From positions 1-64,000 of the forward strand of contig JAHJWO010000009.1 in the NCBI GenBank assembly GCA_018828145.1: 64,000 nt of DNA. The letters are read 5' to 3'. Shown one piece after another: positions 51,719 to 60,740 of this stretch. Below the pieces are notes generated by a model. That model was not told the DNA's origin and did no database searches. It saw only the letters and a list, made by a program, of their open reading frames with translations. Source of the DNA: Alphaproteobacteria bacterium (GTDB taxonomy: Bacteria > Pseudomonadota > Alphaproteobacteria > Rhizobiales > Devosiaceae). Each line of letters starts with the position of its first letter. Positions within the stretch are counted from its first letter, which is position 1. A program made the translations under genes and the position numbers.

Positions 51719-52930
51719 TTACGCCATGGCCTTCTGCAGGTTCTGGTCGATGGCGTCGAGGAAGCCCAGGGTCGAGAGCCACGGCTGGTCGGGGCCGACG
51801 AGCAGGCTCAGATCCTTGGTCATCTTGCCTTCTTCGATCGTGTCGACGGTGACCTTTTCGAGCGTCAGCGCGAACTTGGCCAGCGCCTCGTTGTCGTCGA
51901 GCTTGGCGCGGTGGGCGAGGCCACGGGTCCAGGCGAAGATCGAGGCAGTGGAATTGGTCGAGGTTTCCTTGCCCTGCTGGTGCTGGCGGTAGTGACGGGT
52001 CACCGTGCCGTGGGCGGCTTCGGCTTCGACGATCTTGCCATCGGGCGTGGCCAGGACCGAGGTCATCAGGCCCAGCGAGCCGAAGCCCTGCGCCACGATG
52101 TCGGACTGCACGTCGCCGTCGTAGTTCTTGCAGGCCCAGACATAGCCGCCGGACCACTTGAGGGCCGAGGCGACCATGTCGTCGATCAGGCGGTGCTCGT
52201 ACCAGATCTTCTTGGCTTCGAACTGTTCCTTGAATTCGGCGTCGTAGATCTCCTGGAAGATATCCTTGAAGCGGCCGTCATAGGCCTTGAGGATGGTGTT
52301 CTTGGTGGAGAGGTAGCAGGGCACGCCGCGGGCCAGCGCGTAGTTGAGGCTTGAATAGGCAAAGTCGCGGATGGAATCGTCGAGGTTGTACATGGCCATG
52401 GCCACGCCGGCGCCGGGCGCCTGGTAGACTTCGTGCTCGATGACCTTGCCGTCTTCGCCGGTGAACTTGATGGTCAGCGTGCCCTTGCCGGGGAACAGGA
52501 AGTCGGTGGCGCGGTACTGGTCGCCAAAGGCATGGCGGCCGACGATGATCGGCTGGGTCCAGCCGGGCACCAGGCGCGGCACGTTCTTGCAGATGATCGG
52601 CTCGCGGAAGATCACGCCGCCCAGGATGTTGCGGATCGTGCCATTGGGCGACTTCCACATCTTCTTGAGCTTGAATTCCTCGACGCGCTGCTCATCGGGC
52701 GTGATGGTGGCGCATTTGATGCCGACGCCATGTTTCTGGATGGCATGGGCGGCGTCGACCGTGATCTGGTCATTGGTGGCGTCGCGGCTTTCGACGCTGA
52801 GGTCGTAATATTCGATGGGCAGGTCGAGATAGGGGTGGATGAGCTTGTCCTTGATCGCCTGCCAGATGATCCGGGTCATCTCGTCGCCGTCGAGATCGAC
52901 GACCGGGTTGGCGACTTTGATCTTGCTCAT
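51719..52930 (-). CDS. icd: NADP-dependent isocitrate dehydrogenase
   Basis: Converts isocitrate to 2-oxoglutarate in the TCA cycle. The 403-residue product starts [20 protein letters not shown] and continues [17 protein letters not shown], with [19 protein letters not shown], the substrate loop, and C-terminal [35 protein letters not shown]. This is the eukaryote-type (dimeric IDH2) form common in alphaproteobacteria, not the E. coli type. The upstream extension to 53005 is rejected. RBS GGGAGATAT region before ATG. Confidence 0.97.
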   Translation of the reverse strand: MSKIKVANPVVDLDGDEMTRIIWQAIKDKLIHPYLDLPIEYYDLSVESRDATNDQITVDAAHAIQKHGVGIKCATITPDEQRVEEFKLKKMWKSPNGTIRNILGGVIFREPIICKNVPRLVPGWTQPIIVGRHAFGDQYRATDFLFPGKGTLTIKFTGEDGKVIEHEVYQAPGAGVAMAMYNLDDSIRDFAYSSLNYALARGVPCYLSTKNTILKAYDGRFKDIFQEIYDAEFKEQFEAKKIWYEHRLIDDMVASALKWSGGYVWACKNYDGDVQSDIVAQGFGSLGLMTSVLATPDGKIVEAEAAHGTVTRHYRQHQQGKETSTNSTASIFAWTRGLAHRAKLDDNEALAKFALTLEKVTVDTIEEGKMTKDLSLLVGPDQPWLSTLGFLDAIDQNLQKAMA

Positions 52931-53051
52931 CGGAAATATCTCCCTGAAATCCGCATATTGGCCCACTCGGCCAGCTTCGGCTGCCCCTATAGCATCGGCA
53001 GGCAAAAGCGCAAAGTCCGGCTCGGCATGGGGCCTTGCCGGGAGCAGCAGG

Positions 53052-53387
53052 TCACTTGGCGGGAAGGGTCTCGACGAAGCTGCGGGCCAGCGCGATCCAG
53101 TCGAGCAGCGCCTCCTCGTCCTCCAGCACGTCGCCGGTGACTTCCACGAAGCCGGTCATGGTGCGGGCGCCCATGGTCATCGGCCGCGCGCCGGGGCGCT
53201 CGAGGCCGGCCTCATAGCCGTCCTTGCCGACCCGCACGAGCAGGCCGCCATCCTTCATCGGGCAGACCAGCATATTTCCATGCAGCATGAAGCAGCGGCC
53301 GCCGAACATCTTCTGTTCGCCAATGCCGGGCAGGGGCGCCAGCAGCGCGCGGATGCGGTCGGACAGTTCCTCGGAAGCCAGGCTCAT
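53052..53387 (-). CDS. TfoX N-terminal domain protein
   Basis: This 111-residue protein has the TfoX/Sxy N-domain: [20 protein letters not shown] and [20 protein letters not shown]. Family members regulate competence or are of unknown role; this one lacks the C-terminal TfoX domain. It overlaps the stop of the GFA gene (ATGA) and is therefore coupled to it. Confidence 0.85.
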   Translation of the reverse strand: MSLASEELSDRIRALLAPLPGIGEQKMFGGRCFMLHGNMLVCPMKDGGLLVRVGKDGYEAGLERPGARPMTMGARTMTGFVEVTGDVLEDEEALLDWIALARSFVETLPAK

Positions 53388-53827
53388 TTTCTGCTGGCAT
53401 CCCGATAGGCGTCGTGGCGAGGGAGGTGGTCGGCAATCAGGTCCCACTGCTGCTGGCTGCGGGCGAAGATCAGCTGATTGGGTGAGAACCAGTCATTGTG
53501 GCCGGCAAAAAGGCCTACCGGCAGGATGCGCAGTTCCGCGGCGCGCGAGCTTTGCGCCAGCAGCGTCGTGCCGCAATCGGGGCAGAAGTGACGGGTGAAG
53601 ATCGCCCCCGAATCGGCTGGCCGTGCATAGCTTTTCGTTTCGCCGGTCACCGAGATCGCGCTGGCCGGCAGCAGCGCCACGCTGGAATGCCCGCTGCCGG
53701 AAACGCGCTGGCAGTTTTCGCAGGCGCATTGAAACATCGACACCACGCGGCCTTTGGCGGCCAGCATGACGGCGCCGCAATCGCAATGCGTGGTGAGATC
53801 GATGTCCGGGTGGTCTGAACTGGCCAT
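53384..53827 (-). CDS. GFA (CENP-V) family protein
   Basis: This 147-residue zinc-binding protein of the glutathione-dependent formaldehyde-activating family has HCDCGAVMLAAKGRV, CACENCQRVSGSGHSS and HFCPDCGT, holding the cysteine sets for two zinc ions. The start at 53827 (MASSDHPDID) is chosen because the upstream reading is non-homologous proline/arginine sequence. Its exact substrate is not known. Operon with the TfoX gene. Confidence 0.87.
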   Translation of the reverse strand: MASSDHPDIDLTTHCDCGAVMLAAKGRVVSMFQCACENCQRVSGSGHSSVALLPASAISVTGETKSYARPADSGAIFTRHFCPDCGTTLLAQSSRAAELRILPVGLFAGHNDWFSPNQLIFARSQQQWDLIADHLPRHDAYRDASRK

Positions 53828-53958
53828 GGGGCAAGGCTGGCATGGCGGGGCAGCGGCGACAAGTGGGTGGATCAGCCGTGGGCCCGGACGGGTCAGGGGC
53901 CGGCCCTTGCCTTTCACGCCTCAAGTGGCAAGAGTGCCCGCCGCAAGCAGGGGGAGGC

Positions 53959-54540
53959 ATGCCGCTTTATCCGGACTATCCGTTGCGCACCGAAAGGCTG
54001 GTCCTGCGCCCGTTCACGCGGGGCGATGTCGACGCGGTTTTCGCCTATCGCCGCCGCGAGGATGTGGCGCGCTACCTGTTCGACGTCGAGCTGAGCCGCG
54101 AGGAGTGTGCGCTTGCCGTGCAGCAGCGCATCAACCAGGTGGCGTTCGAGAAAGAGGGCGACAAGATCATTCTGGCGGTGGAGCTGGCCCGCAACGGCGC
54201 GCTGATCGGGGAAGTCTCGCTGATCTGGCGCAGCGTCGATGCCCGGCAGGCCGAAGCGGGTTGGATTTTCGATCCGGATTATCAGGGGCAGGGCTACGCC
54301 ACGGAGGCGGCCAATGCCATGCTCGACCTGGCTTTTGGACCGGGCGACATCCACCGCGTCTCGGCCCGCTGTGATGTGCGCAACGACGCGTCCTGGCGGC
54401 TCATGGAGCGGCTCGGCATGCGGCGGGAGGCGCATTTTCGCGAGCATGCCATCTTCAAAAGCCGCTGGGACGAGGAGTTTATCTACGCCATTCTATGGCA
54501 GGAATGGCAGGCCCTGCGGGCTGAGCAAAAGCCCAAATAA
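53959..54540 (+). CDS. GNAT acetyltransferase 1
   Basis: This 193-residue RimJ/RimL-type N-acetyltransferase starts MPLYPDYPLRTERLVLRPFT (conserved L-R-T-E-R-L) and has the acetyl-CoA loop YQGQGYATEAANAMLDLAF and RRDASWRLMERLGMRREAHF-like end. The start is chosen because GGGGGAGG lies 6 bases upstream. It is in the same direction as, and 113 bases before, a second GNAT. Confidence 0.9.
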   Translation: MPLYPDYPLRTERLVLRPFTRGDVDAVFAYRRREDVARYLFDVELSREECALAVQQRINQVAFEKEGDKIILAVELARNGALIGEVSLIWRSVDARQAEAGWIFDPDYQGQGYATEAANAMLDLAFGPGDIHRVSARCDVRNDASWRLMERLGMRREAHFREHAIFKSRWDEEFIYAILWQEWQALRAEQKPK

Positions 54541-54653
54541 TGGGCAGTTCGCGGGTGCTCCAGGGGTAGAATTTTCCAAACGATGACAGGAACTTCCCTC
54601 CAAGGGGTGACGTTGTGGAGTTGGCAGTTACGCCAGCGGGGAGCACCAGAGCG

Positions 54654-55274
54654 ATGTCATCATTATCTTTGCCGATTGCGACGGACAGGCTGAACCTGCG
54701 CACCTTCGAGCGCAGCGACGTGGAAGGGCTGAGCGCCTATCACGTGCTTCCCTCCATGCAGCGCTACGTTTTCAGCCGCACGCGCGACAAGGCAGAGGTT
54801 GCTGGTGCCCTCAATATCATGCGCGGCCATGTCAGCCTGCAGCGCCCCGGGGACACCCTGACGCTGGCCATGTGCCGCAAGGGCGATCATGCGCTGATCG
54901 GCCATGTGTCGCTGCACTGGTCCGACGCCACGGCCGGGCAGGGCGAGGTCCGCTTCTGCATCAATCCGTCCTTTGCCGGACAGGGCTATACCCGCGAGGC
55001 GCTTGGCGCGCTGTTCGACCTGGCCTTCGATCATTTCCGCATCCACAGGCTGTTTGCCCGCTGCGATGGCCGCAATCACCATTCCATCAAGCTCATGCAG
55101 CAGCTCGGCATGCGGCTCGAGGCCCATTATCGCGAACATGCCCTGTTCCAGGGCGAGTGGGACGAGGAACTGCATTTCGCCATTCTCGATCGCGAATGGC
55201 AGCGGTCGAGCAAGGTCAAGGACCTGCCACCGCGCCATCGGGTCGACGCGCCGGCGCAACATCGCGTCGCCTGA
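54654..55274 (+). CDS. GNAT acetyltransferase 2
   Basis: This 206-residue GNAT starts MSSLSLPIATDRLNLRTFER, with acetyl-CoA loop FAGQGYTREALGALFDLAFD and HHSIKLMQQLGMRLEAHYRE. It resembles acetyltransferase 1 along its length (FREHAIFKSRWDEE versus YREHALFQGEWDEE), so the two are tandem duplicates that have diverged. A GTG at 54615 would add 13 residues and is less likely. Confidence 0.88.
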   Translation: MSSLSLPIATDRLNLRTFERSDVEGLSAYHVLPSMQRYVFSRTRDKAEVAGALNIMRGHVSLQRPGDTLTLAMCRKGDHALIGHVSLHWSDATAGQGEVRFCINPSFAGQGYTREALGALFDLAFDHFRIHRLFARCDGRNHHSIKLMQQLGMRLEAHYREHALFQGEWDEELHFAILDREWQRSSKVKDLPPRHRVDAPAQHRVA

Positions 55275-55331
55275 TTGCCCTGACCTGCCAAAACCGGTTA
55301 TGAGCGCCTGATCTTCCTGGATTGGGCGCTT

Positions 55332-56132
55332 ATGGCCGGAACCGACACATCCATCAAAATCGAGCTGCGGCCCGCGCCGGCAGTGATCCTGTGCGAACCG
55401 CAGCTGGGCGAGAATATCGGCACGGCGGCGCGCGCCATGGCCAATTTTGGCCTCTGGGACCTGCGCCTGGTGCGGCCGCGCGATGGCTGGCCCAATGAGA
55501 AGGCGGTGGCCGCCGCCTCGCGCGCCGATCATGTGATCAACCAGGTTCGCGTCTTCGATACGCTCGAAGCCGCCATTGCCGATCTGACCCTGGTGCTGGC
55601 CACCACCGCCCGCTCGCGCGACCTGCAGAAAGAAGTGATCGGGCCCGACGAAGCCGCCAGCCGCATGGCGGCGCAGGTGGCCTTGGGCAAGGGCGTTGGC
55701 CTGCTGTTCGGCCGCGAGAAGTGGGGCCTGCTCAACGAGGAAGTGGCGCTGGCCGATACCATCGTCACCCTGCCGGTCGAGCCGGCTTTCGCCTCGCTCA
55801 ACATTGCCCAGGCCGTGCTGCTCATGGCCTATGAATGGCGCCGCCACAGCGAACTGGGCACGCAACTGCCCTTTTCCGACGCCATGGCCGAAGTCGCGCC
55901 GCGCGAGGAGCTGATCGGCCTGTTCGGGCATCTGGAAACCACCCTGGACGGCTCGGGCTTCTTCACCGCGCCCGACAAGCGGCCGACCGTGATCAACAAC
56001 CTGCGCACCATGCTGGAGCGCGGCAAGTTTACCAGCCAGGAAATCCGCACCCTGCGCGGCGTCATCTCTTCCATCGACCGCCGCCACCAGCGCCCCAACC
56101 CCAACCGGCAGAAGCCGCAGAAGGAAGAGTAG
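55332..56132 (+). CDS. trmJ: TrmJ-like tRNA 2'-O-methyltransferase
   Basis: This 266-residue SPOUT methyltransferase modifies tRNA position 32 ribose. Visible: VILCEPQLGENIGTAARAMA (motif 1), ATTARSRDLQKEV, LFGREKWGLLNEEVALADTI (motif 2) and VEPAFASLNIAQAVLLMAYE (motif 3). It starts 58 bases after the GNAT and reads in the same direction. TrmJ is the best match; a closely related SpoU enzyme is possible. Confidence 0.92.
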   Translation: MAGTDTSIKIELRPAPAVILCEPQLGENIGTAARAMANFGLWDLRLVRPRDGWPNEKAVAAASRADHVINQVRVFDTLEAAIADLTLVLATTARSRDLQKEVIGPDEAASRMAAQVALGKGVGLLFGREKWGLLNEEVALADTIVTLPVEPAFASLNIAQAVLLMAYEWRRHSELGTQLPFSDAMAEVAPREELIGLFGHLETTLDGSGFFTAPDKRPTVINNLRTMLERGKFTSQEIRTLRGVISSIDRRHQRPNPNRQKPQKEE

Positions 56133-56238
56133 GCACCGTCACCGCTCCCTTCGGGGAGAGCTAAGAAAGTGGCAGCGGTGAACGCTTTCGCCCTATTCCG
56201 GCTTTGACGGCGCCGGGTCCGCGTGGCACTCCGGTTGC

Positions 56239-57507
56239 ATGAGCACCGCAGCCCCCGCCGACAAGTCCCGCGTCGCCTTCACCTATAAGGGTTTCCGCTT
56301 TTTCTGGCTCACCACGCTGCTGGTGAGCTTTGCGGTGCAGATCATGTCGGTGTCCATCGCCTGGCAGATCTATGACGTCACCGGCAATGTGTTCCTGCTC
56401 GGTCTGGTGGGCCTCAGCCTCTTCCTGCCGGCGCTGATCCTGATCCTGCTGACCGGGCTCACCGCCGACCGCTTCAACCGCCGCGGCATCATGGCGGTGT
56501 GCCTGGGGGTCGAGTTCCTCTGTGCGCTCGGCTTCCTCGCCTTCGTCAATGCCCAGGCGCATGAGGTCTGGCCGATTTTCGGCATTCTCGTCGTGCTGGG
56601 CACGGCTCGTGCCTTCTGGGGGCCGGCCGCGCAGTCGCTGGCGCCCAATCTGGTGCCGCCCGAGGCACTCTCCAATGCCATCACCGTCAATGCCTCGGCC
56701 TGGCAGTTTGCCGCCATCATGGGCCCGGCGGCCGGCGGCCTGCTCTATGGCATCGCGCCCATCGTCGCCTTCGGCACCGCCGCGGTGCTGCTGCTGATCG
56801 CGGCGGTCTGCGTGCTGCTGATTCCCCGGCCGGCGCGGCGCGAGTCGCATCAGGCGACCAGTCTCGAAACCATTTTCGGCGGCTTCCGCTACATCTTTTC
56901 CAACAAGGTGGTGCTGGGCGCCATTTCGCTGGACATGTTCGCGGTGCTGATGGGCGGGGCGGTGGCCCTGCTGCCGGTCTATACCAAGGATATCCTGCAT
57001 GCCGGCCCGCAGGAGCTGGGCCTGCTGCGCGCGGCGCCGGGCATCGGGGCCATCGTCATGGCGCTGTGGCTGACGCGCTTTCCCATCCGCGACCATGCCG
57101 GCAAGATCCTGTTCCTCTTCGTGGGCCTCTTCGGCGCCTTCACGGTGATCTTCGGCCTCTCGACCACGGTGTGGATATCCATTCCCGCTTTGGCGCTGGT
57201 GGGCGCCTCCGACATGGTCAGCGTCACCATCCGCGAGACCATCATGCAGCTCTGGACCCCCGAGGAGGTGCGCGGGCGGGTCAATGCGGTCAATTCGGTT
57301 TTCATCGGTGCCTCCAACGAGCTGGGCGAGTTCCGCGCCGGCACGGTGGCCCATTTCATCGGCCCGGTGGCGGCCGTGGCCATTGGCGGGGTGGGGGCCA
57401 TCGTGGTCGCCGTCACCTGGAGCATCATCTTCCCCGGACTGCGCAACCAGCGCACGCTCGACAAGAAGATGGTGGCCGACGGATCGAGCGATCCAGAGGC
57501 TGCTTGA
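56239..57507 (+). CDS. MFS transporter (EntS-like)
   Basis: This 422-residue protein has twelve membrane helices with the MFS loop DRFNRRGIMAVCLGVEFL after helix 2. It has the EntS-type look (LNQ in helices absent; large loop in the middle). Substrate is not known. The GC-rich start MSTAAPADKSRVAFTYKGFR is used; RBS is weak. It ends 209 bases before rpsD. Confidence 0.88.
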   Translation: MSTAAPADKSRVAFTYKGFRFFWLTTLLVSFAVQIMSVSIAWQIYDVTGNVFLLGLVGLSLFLPALILILLTGLTADRFNRRGIMAVCLGVEFLCALGFLAFVNAQAHEVWPIFGILVVLGTARAFWGPAAQSLAPNLVPPEALSNAITVNASAWQFAAIMGPAAGGLLYGIAPIVAFGTAAVLLLIAAVCVLLIPRPARRESHQATSLETIFGGFRYIFSNKVVLGAISLDMFAVLMGGAVALLPVYTKDILHAGPQELGLLRAAPGIGAIVMALWLTRFPIRDHAGKILFLFVGLFGAFTVIFGLSTTVWISIPALALVGASDMVSVTIRETIMQLWTPEEVRGRVNAVNSVFIGASNELGEFRAGTVAHFIGPVAAVAIGGVGAIVVAVTWSIIFPGLRNQRTLDKKMVADGSSDPEAA

Positions 57508-57668
57508 CGAAAGCGTCGCAATTGCCTAAGACGCGGCCACCTATCGGGGCCTTCGGGCCCGTAGGCGCACCCGGGATCTCCTGAATATTTGGGGTCTGTC
57601 GGCTTTCCGCGAGGGAAGCAGAGGAGGGCGCGATCCATTCAACCGGTCCCTTGGACGCATGGCCTTTT

Positions 57669-57691
57669 CCAAAAGGTCTGCAACCTTTTGG
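57669..57691 (+). other. leader hairpin upstream of rpsD
   Basis: CCAAAAGGT / ACCTTTTGG, a 9-bp perfect stem with a 5-base loop (CTGCA), lies 24-47 bases before the rpsD ATG. Flanking GGCC/GGCC can extend the stem with one internal bulge. S4 autoregulates its message in some bacteria; a leader hairpin here could be the target. Not tested. Confidence 0.4.
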
Positions 57692-57715
57692 GGCCAAGCT
57701 ACAGAAGGATACGCG

Positions 57716-58333
57716 ATGTCGAAGCGTCATTCAGCCAAGTACAAGATCGATCGCCGTCTCGGCGAAAATATCTGGGGCCGTCCCAAGTCCCCGCTCAACG
57801 CCCGCGCCTATGGCCCCGGCCAGCATGGCCAGCGCCGCAAGGGCAAGCTGTCGGACTACGGTCTGCAGCTGCGCGCCAAGCAGAAGCTCAAGGGCTATTA
57901 CGGCTCGGTCACCGAAAAGGCGTTCAAGCGCCTCTATACCGAAGCCGCCCGCGTCAAGGGTGACACCGGCGAGAACCTGATCGGCCTGCTCGAGAGCCGC
58001 CTGGACGCCGTGATCTACCGCGCCAAGTTCGTTGCCACCGTCTTCGCCGCCCGCCAGTTCGTGAGCCACGGCCACATCCTGGTCAACGGCAAGCGCGTCA
58101 ACATCCCGTCCTACCAGGTCAAGGTCGGCGACAAGATCGAAGTGCGCGAGCGGTCCAAGCAGCTCACCGTGCTGATCGAAGCCACACAGCTAGCCGAGCG
58201 CGACGTTCCCGATTATGTCGAAGTCGACCACAACAAGATGGTTGCCACCTTCGCCCGCGTTCCCTCGCTGTCGGACGTGCCCTATCCGGTCCAGATGGAA
58301 CCGAACCTGGTCGTCGAATTCTACTCGCGCTAA
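57716..58333 (+). CDS. rpsD: 30S ribosomal protein S4
   Basis: S4 is a primary 16S rRNA-binding protein and assembly initiator. The 205-residue product from ATG 57716 ([20 protein letters not shown]) is the long alphaproteobacterial type, with [20 protein letters not shown] in place of the zinc-finger cysteines, and the S4 RNA-binding domain ([40 protein letters not shown]). The upstream in-frame reading to 57659 lacks homology and is rejected. Confidence 0.98.
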   Translation: MSKRHSAKYKIDRRLGENIWGRPKSPLNARAYGPGQHGQRRKGKLSDYGLQLRAKQKLKGYYGSVTEKAFKRLYTEAARVKGDTGENLIGLLESRLDAVIYRAKFVATVFAARQFVSHGHILVNGKRVNIPSYQVKVGDKIEVRERSKQLTVLIEATQLAERDVPDYVEVDHNKMVATFARVPSLSDVPYPVQMEPNLVVEFYSR

Positions 58334-58355
58334 GCGAAACGAATTGCAGAATTGG

Positions 58356-58389
58356 AAAGGGCCGCTCTTCGGAGCGGCCCTTTTTCTTT
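58356..58389 (+). terminator. rpsD terminator
   Basis: GGGCCGCTC / GAGCGGCCC stem, TTCG loop, TTTTTCTTT tail, 25 bases after rpsD. The same stem, loop and A/T flanks recur almost identically at 58994-59028. Confidence 0.9.
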
Positions 58390-58558
58390 GCGGTCGGCTT
58401 AGCGTCCGCTATAACCGGCCGGTCAGAAAAGGAGAGGCCGGTGCGGTTAGCCCGACCCCGCCGGGCGGTTGCTTCGGTGGTCCTGGCCTTCGCGAGCGAT
58501 GAGTCCCATGGCCTTGAACGCCCACGCAGCCTGCGGGGCGAATGAAAGGTCTTGGACC

Positions 58559-58982
58559 ATGAAGCAATCAGTCTCCGTCATCACGCTCGGCGTCGCCGAC
58601 CTGGCCCGCTCGAAACGATTCTACGCCGAGGGATTCGGCTGGGCGCCAGTCTTCGAAAAACGCGGATATCGTCTTCTTCCAGATGAATGGTTTTGTCCTC
58701 GGCACGTTTCGCAAGGAAGCGCTGGACGAAGATATGAACCGAACTGGCTCGACCGCTCCGGGCGCCTATTCGCTGGCGCATAATGTGGCTGAGAGGGACG
58801 GCGTCGAGCCGGCCATGGCCCAATTGCTCGCGGCGGGCGGAATATTGCTGCGGGCCGCGGATGCGCCGCCGCATGGCGGTTTTCGAGGCTATGTCGCCGA
58901 TCCCGATGGCCATGCCTGGGAAATCGCCTGGAACCCGCACTGGCCGATCGATGAAGCGGGCCATGTCAGCTTCGGCATATAG
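58559..58982 (+). pseudogene. VOC-family (glyoxalase-like) protein, frameshifted
   Basis: The gene starts MKQSVSVITLGVADLARSKR and reads FYAEGFGWAPVFE, then loses frame at the A5 run 58656-58660. Deleting one A gives FEN-ADIVFFQMNGFVLGTFRK, and the second part continues to GYVADPDGHAWEIAWNPHWP and ends GHVSFGI. The combined protein would be about 140 residues, the normal length of this VOC subfamily. Both halves keep good codon use and the family motif DPDGH, so the break is recent or is a sequencing error in a homopolymer; programmed shifting is possible but less likely. Function would be a small dioxygenase-type or resistance-type VOC protein. Confidence 0.85.
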
Positions 58983-58993
58983 GATGGCATGAG

Positions 58994-59028
58994 AAAGGGC
59001 CGCTCTTCGGAGCGGCCCTTTTGTTTTG
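58994..59028 (+). terminator. VOC gene terminator
   Basis: Same stem as the rpsD terminator (GGGCCGCTC / GAGCGGCCC, TTCG loop) with a TTTTGTTTT tail. The two copies share about 30 identical bases. Confidence 0.88.
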
Positions 59029-59033
59029 TGCTG

Positions 59034-59147
59034 CAACCCCCACCCACCCCCCTGGAAGGGGGAGGGGCAGATCCGGGAGGTGGCACAATTCCCGTAAAGC
59101 CACCGCACCTCTCCTCCCCCTTGAAGGGGGAGGCCGGGTGGGGGTGG
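59034..59147. repeat. intergenic palindromic repeat, family B copy 1
   Basis: Outer arms CAACCCCCACCCACCC... and ...GGGTGGGGGTGG, with inner hairpins CCCCCTGGAAGGGGG and TCCCCCTTGAAGGGGGA. It lies between the VOC gene terminator and the bacA-like stop. Confidence 0.8.
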
Positions 59148-59176
59148 AGCCGAGAACGCTGCGTCCGCGTTCGCGC

Positions 59177-60574
59177 CTAGATCGTCGCCTCGTGGCCGAG
59201 CTGTTCCTTGATCGGCTCCTGGTCGCGCGGGATGAAGCTCTCGAAGCGCTGGAGACGCATGTAGATCGACTGCAGCTCGACGATGGTGGTCCATGCGCGG
59301 GCGAAGAACTGGAACGAGCTCGCGACCTCGCCGAAGGCATTCTGCACCTGCTGGTAGATGCCCAGGGTCAGCGTGCCGGCCAGGATCGATGGCGACAGGG
59401 TCAGCAGCGGCACATAGCCGGCCACCTGCAGGTAGGCGTACCGCGCCAGGTTGAAGTAGGTGTAGTGGAAATACAGCCGGTAGTAGTTCCTCTGCACATT
59501 GGCGAACAGCTCGCGGAAGCTCGGCGGGTCGGCGCGGGTCGGATCGTCCTCGCCATAGACCAGTTCCTTGCGCAGGGCGGCTTCCACCTTCTGGTTTTCG
59601 AAGTTCAGCCCCGGCAGGCGGATGCCGACGATCCACAGTAGCGCCGTGCCGAAGGCCGAGATGATCAGGGCGATCCAGACCAGGCTCCCCGGAATGGCGC
59701 CGAAGACCGGCACTTCGGTCACACTCTGCGACAGCGTCCACAGGATGGGCAGGAACACAACCAGCGTCAGCAGCGAGCTGAGGAAGCTGGTGCCAAGGTC
59801 CTCGACGATGGAGGCGAAGCGCTGGGTGTCTTCCTGGACGCGCTGGGAGGCGCCTTCCGTGCTGCGCAGCGAAGGCCAGTACTGCATGTAGTAGGACGTC
59901 ATCGCCTTGCGCCAGCGGAACACGTAGTGCGAATTGTAGAAGGCCAGCAGCACCAGGAAGATGATGTTGGGCAGCAGCACCAGGAACAGGGTGAAGACAT
60001 AGGGCCAGTAGTCGTCCGGGCTCACCGAGCCGGGCTCGCTCAGCGCTTGCTGCAGGATATTGAAGAACTTGCCCTGCCAGTCGTTGAGGAAGGCGCTGAG
60101 CTGCACCTGGCTATAGGTGGCCAGGAACAGGATGGCGCTGCCGACCACGCTCCACCAATACCACTGGTTGCGCTTGTAGACGTACCAGAAGGCGCAGAAG
60201 GCAAAGGTGCAGAGGAAGATGTACCAGTATTCCCAGACACGGCCGCCATTGAGGAAATTGGGGTCCTCGGCCACGCAGTTGGCAGCCTGCGCGACGGCGG
60301 GCGTTGCCTCGGTCGTTGCTGCGGCGGGCGCATTGGGGTCGGTCAGCTGCGGTCCGCCCTCCGGCACGGGCAGGGCGTCTGCCTCCGGCGCCACCGGCGT
60401 CTCGCCGGGCGGGATATCGGCGGGCGAGCAGATGGCCGGCGTCAGGAACCTGTCGATGCTGATCACCGAGCGCACCGGGTCGCCGGCAAGCTGGTAGATG
60501 AGCGTCGTCAGCAGCATCCAGAGGATTGCTGAGCCGAAGAAGATCTTGGGGACGGGGAAAAAGGAACGAAACAC
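59177..60574 (-). CDS. bacA: SbmA/BacA-like peptide transporter
   Basis: BacA/SbmA proteins are proton-coupled inner-membrane importers of antimicrobial peptides and are needed for rhizobial symbiosis and Brucella persistence. The 465-residue product has six or more membrane helices, with NGGRVWEYWYIFLCTFAFCA, FYNSHYVFRWRKAMTSYYMQ, QRVQEDTQRFASIVEDLGT and LRRYEDDPTRADPPSFRELF-type segments typical of the family. Between the first and second helices there is a proline-alanine-rich periplasmic insert (about residues 45-105) that E. coli SbmA lacks. No ATPase domain is fused, unlike BclA. RBS not clear. Divergent from ttcA. Confidence 0.88.
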   Translation of the reverse strand: MFRSFFPVPKIFFGSAILWMLLTTLIYQLAGDPVRSVISIDRFLTPAICSPADIPPGETPVAPEADALPVPEGGPQLTDPNAPAAATTEATPAVAQAANCVAEDPNFLNGGRVWEYWYIFLCTFAFCAFWYVYKRNQWYWWSVVGSAILFLATYSQVQLSAFLNDWQGKFFNILQQALSEPGSVSPDDYWPYVFTLFLVLLPNIIFLVLLAFYNSHYVFRWRKAMTSYYMQYWPSLRSTEGASQRVQEDTQRFASIVEDLGTSFLSSLLTLVVFLPILWTLSQSVTEVPVFGAIPGSLVWIALIISAFGTALLWIVGIRLPGLNFENQKVEAALRKELVYGEDDPTRADPPSFRELFANVQRNYYRLYFHYTYFNLARYAYLQVAGYVPLLTLSPSILAGTLTLGIYQQVQNAFGEVASSFQFFARAWTTIVELQSIYMRLQRFESFIPRDQEPIKEQLGHEATI

Positions 60575-60740
60575 CGCGAGACTCCTGGGTGCCGGGGAAT
60601 GGCGTCATCTAACGGTTGCAATCGGACTAAAGCAAGAAAGGGAAGTTAACCATTGGTAAGGTTTGCACCGTCCGGTTTTCCTTCCCCTCTGCGGCCGGGG
60701 ACGCTATCAGCTACGGCACGGACAGAAAGAGAGTTTCGGC

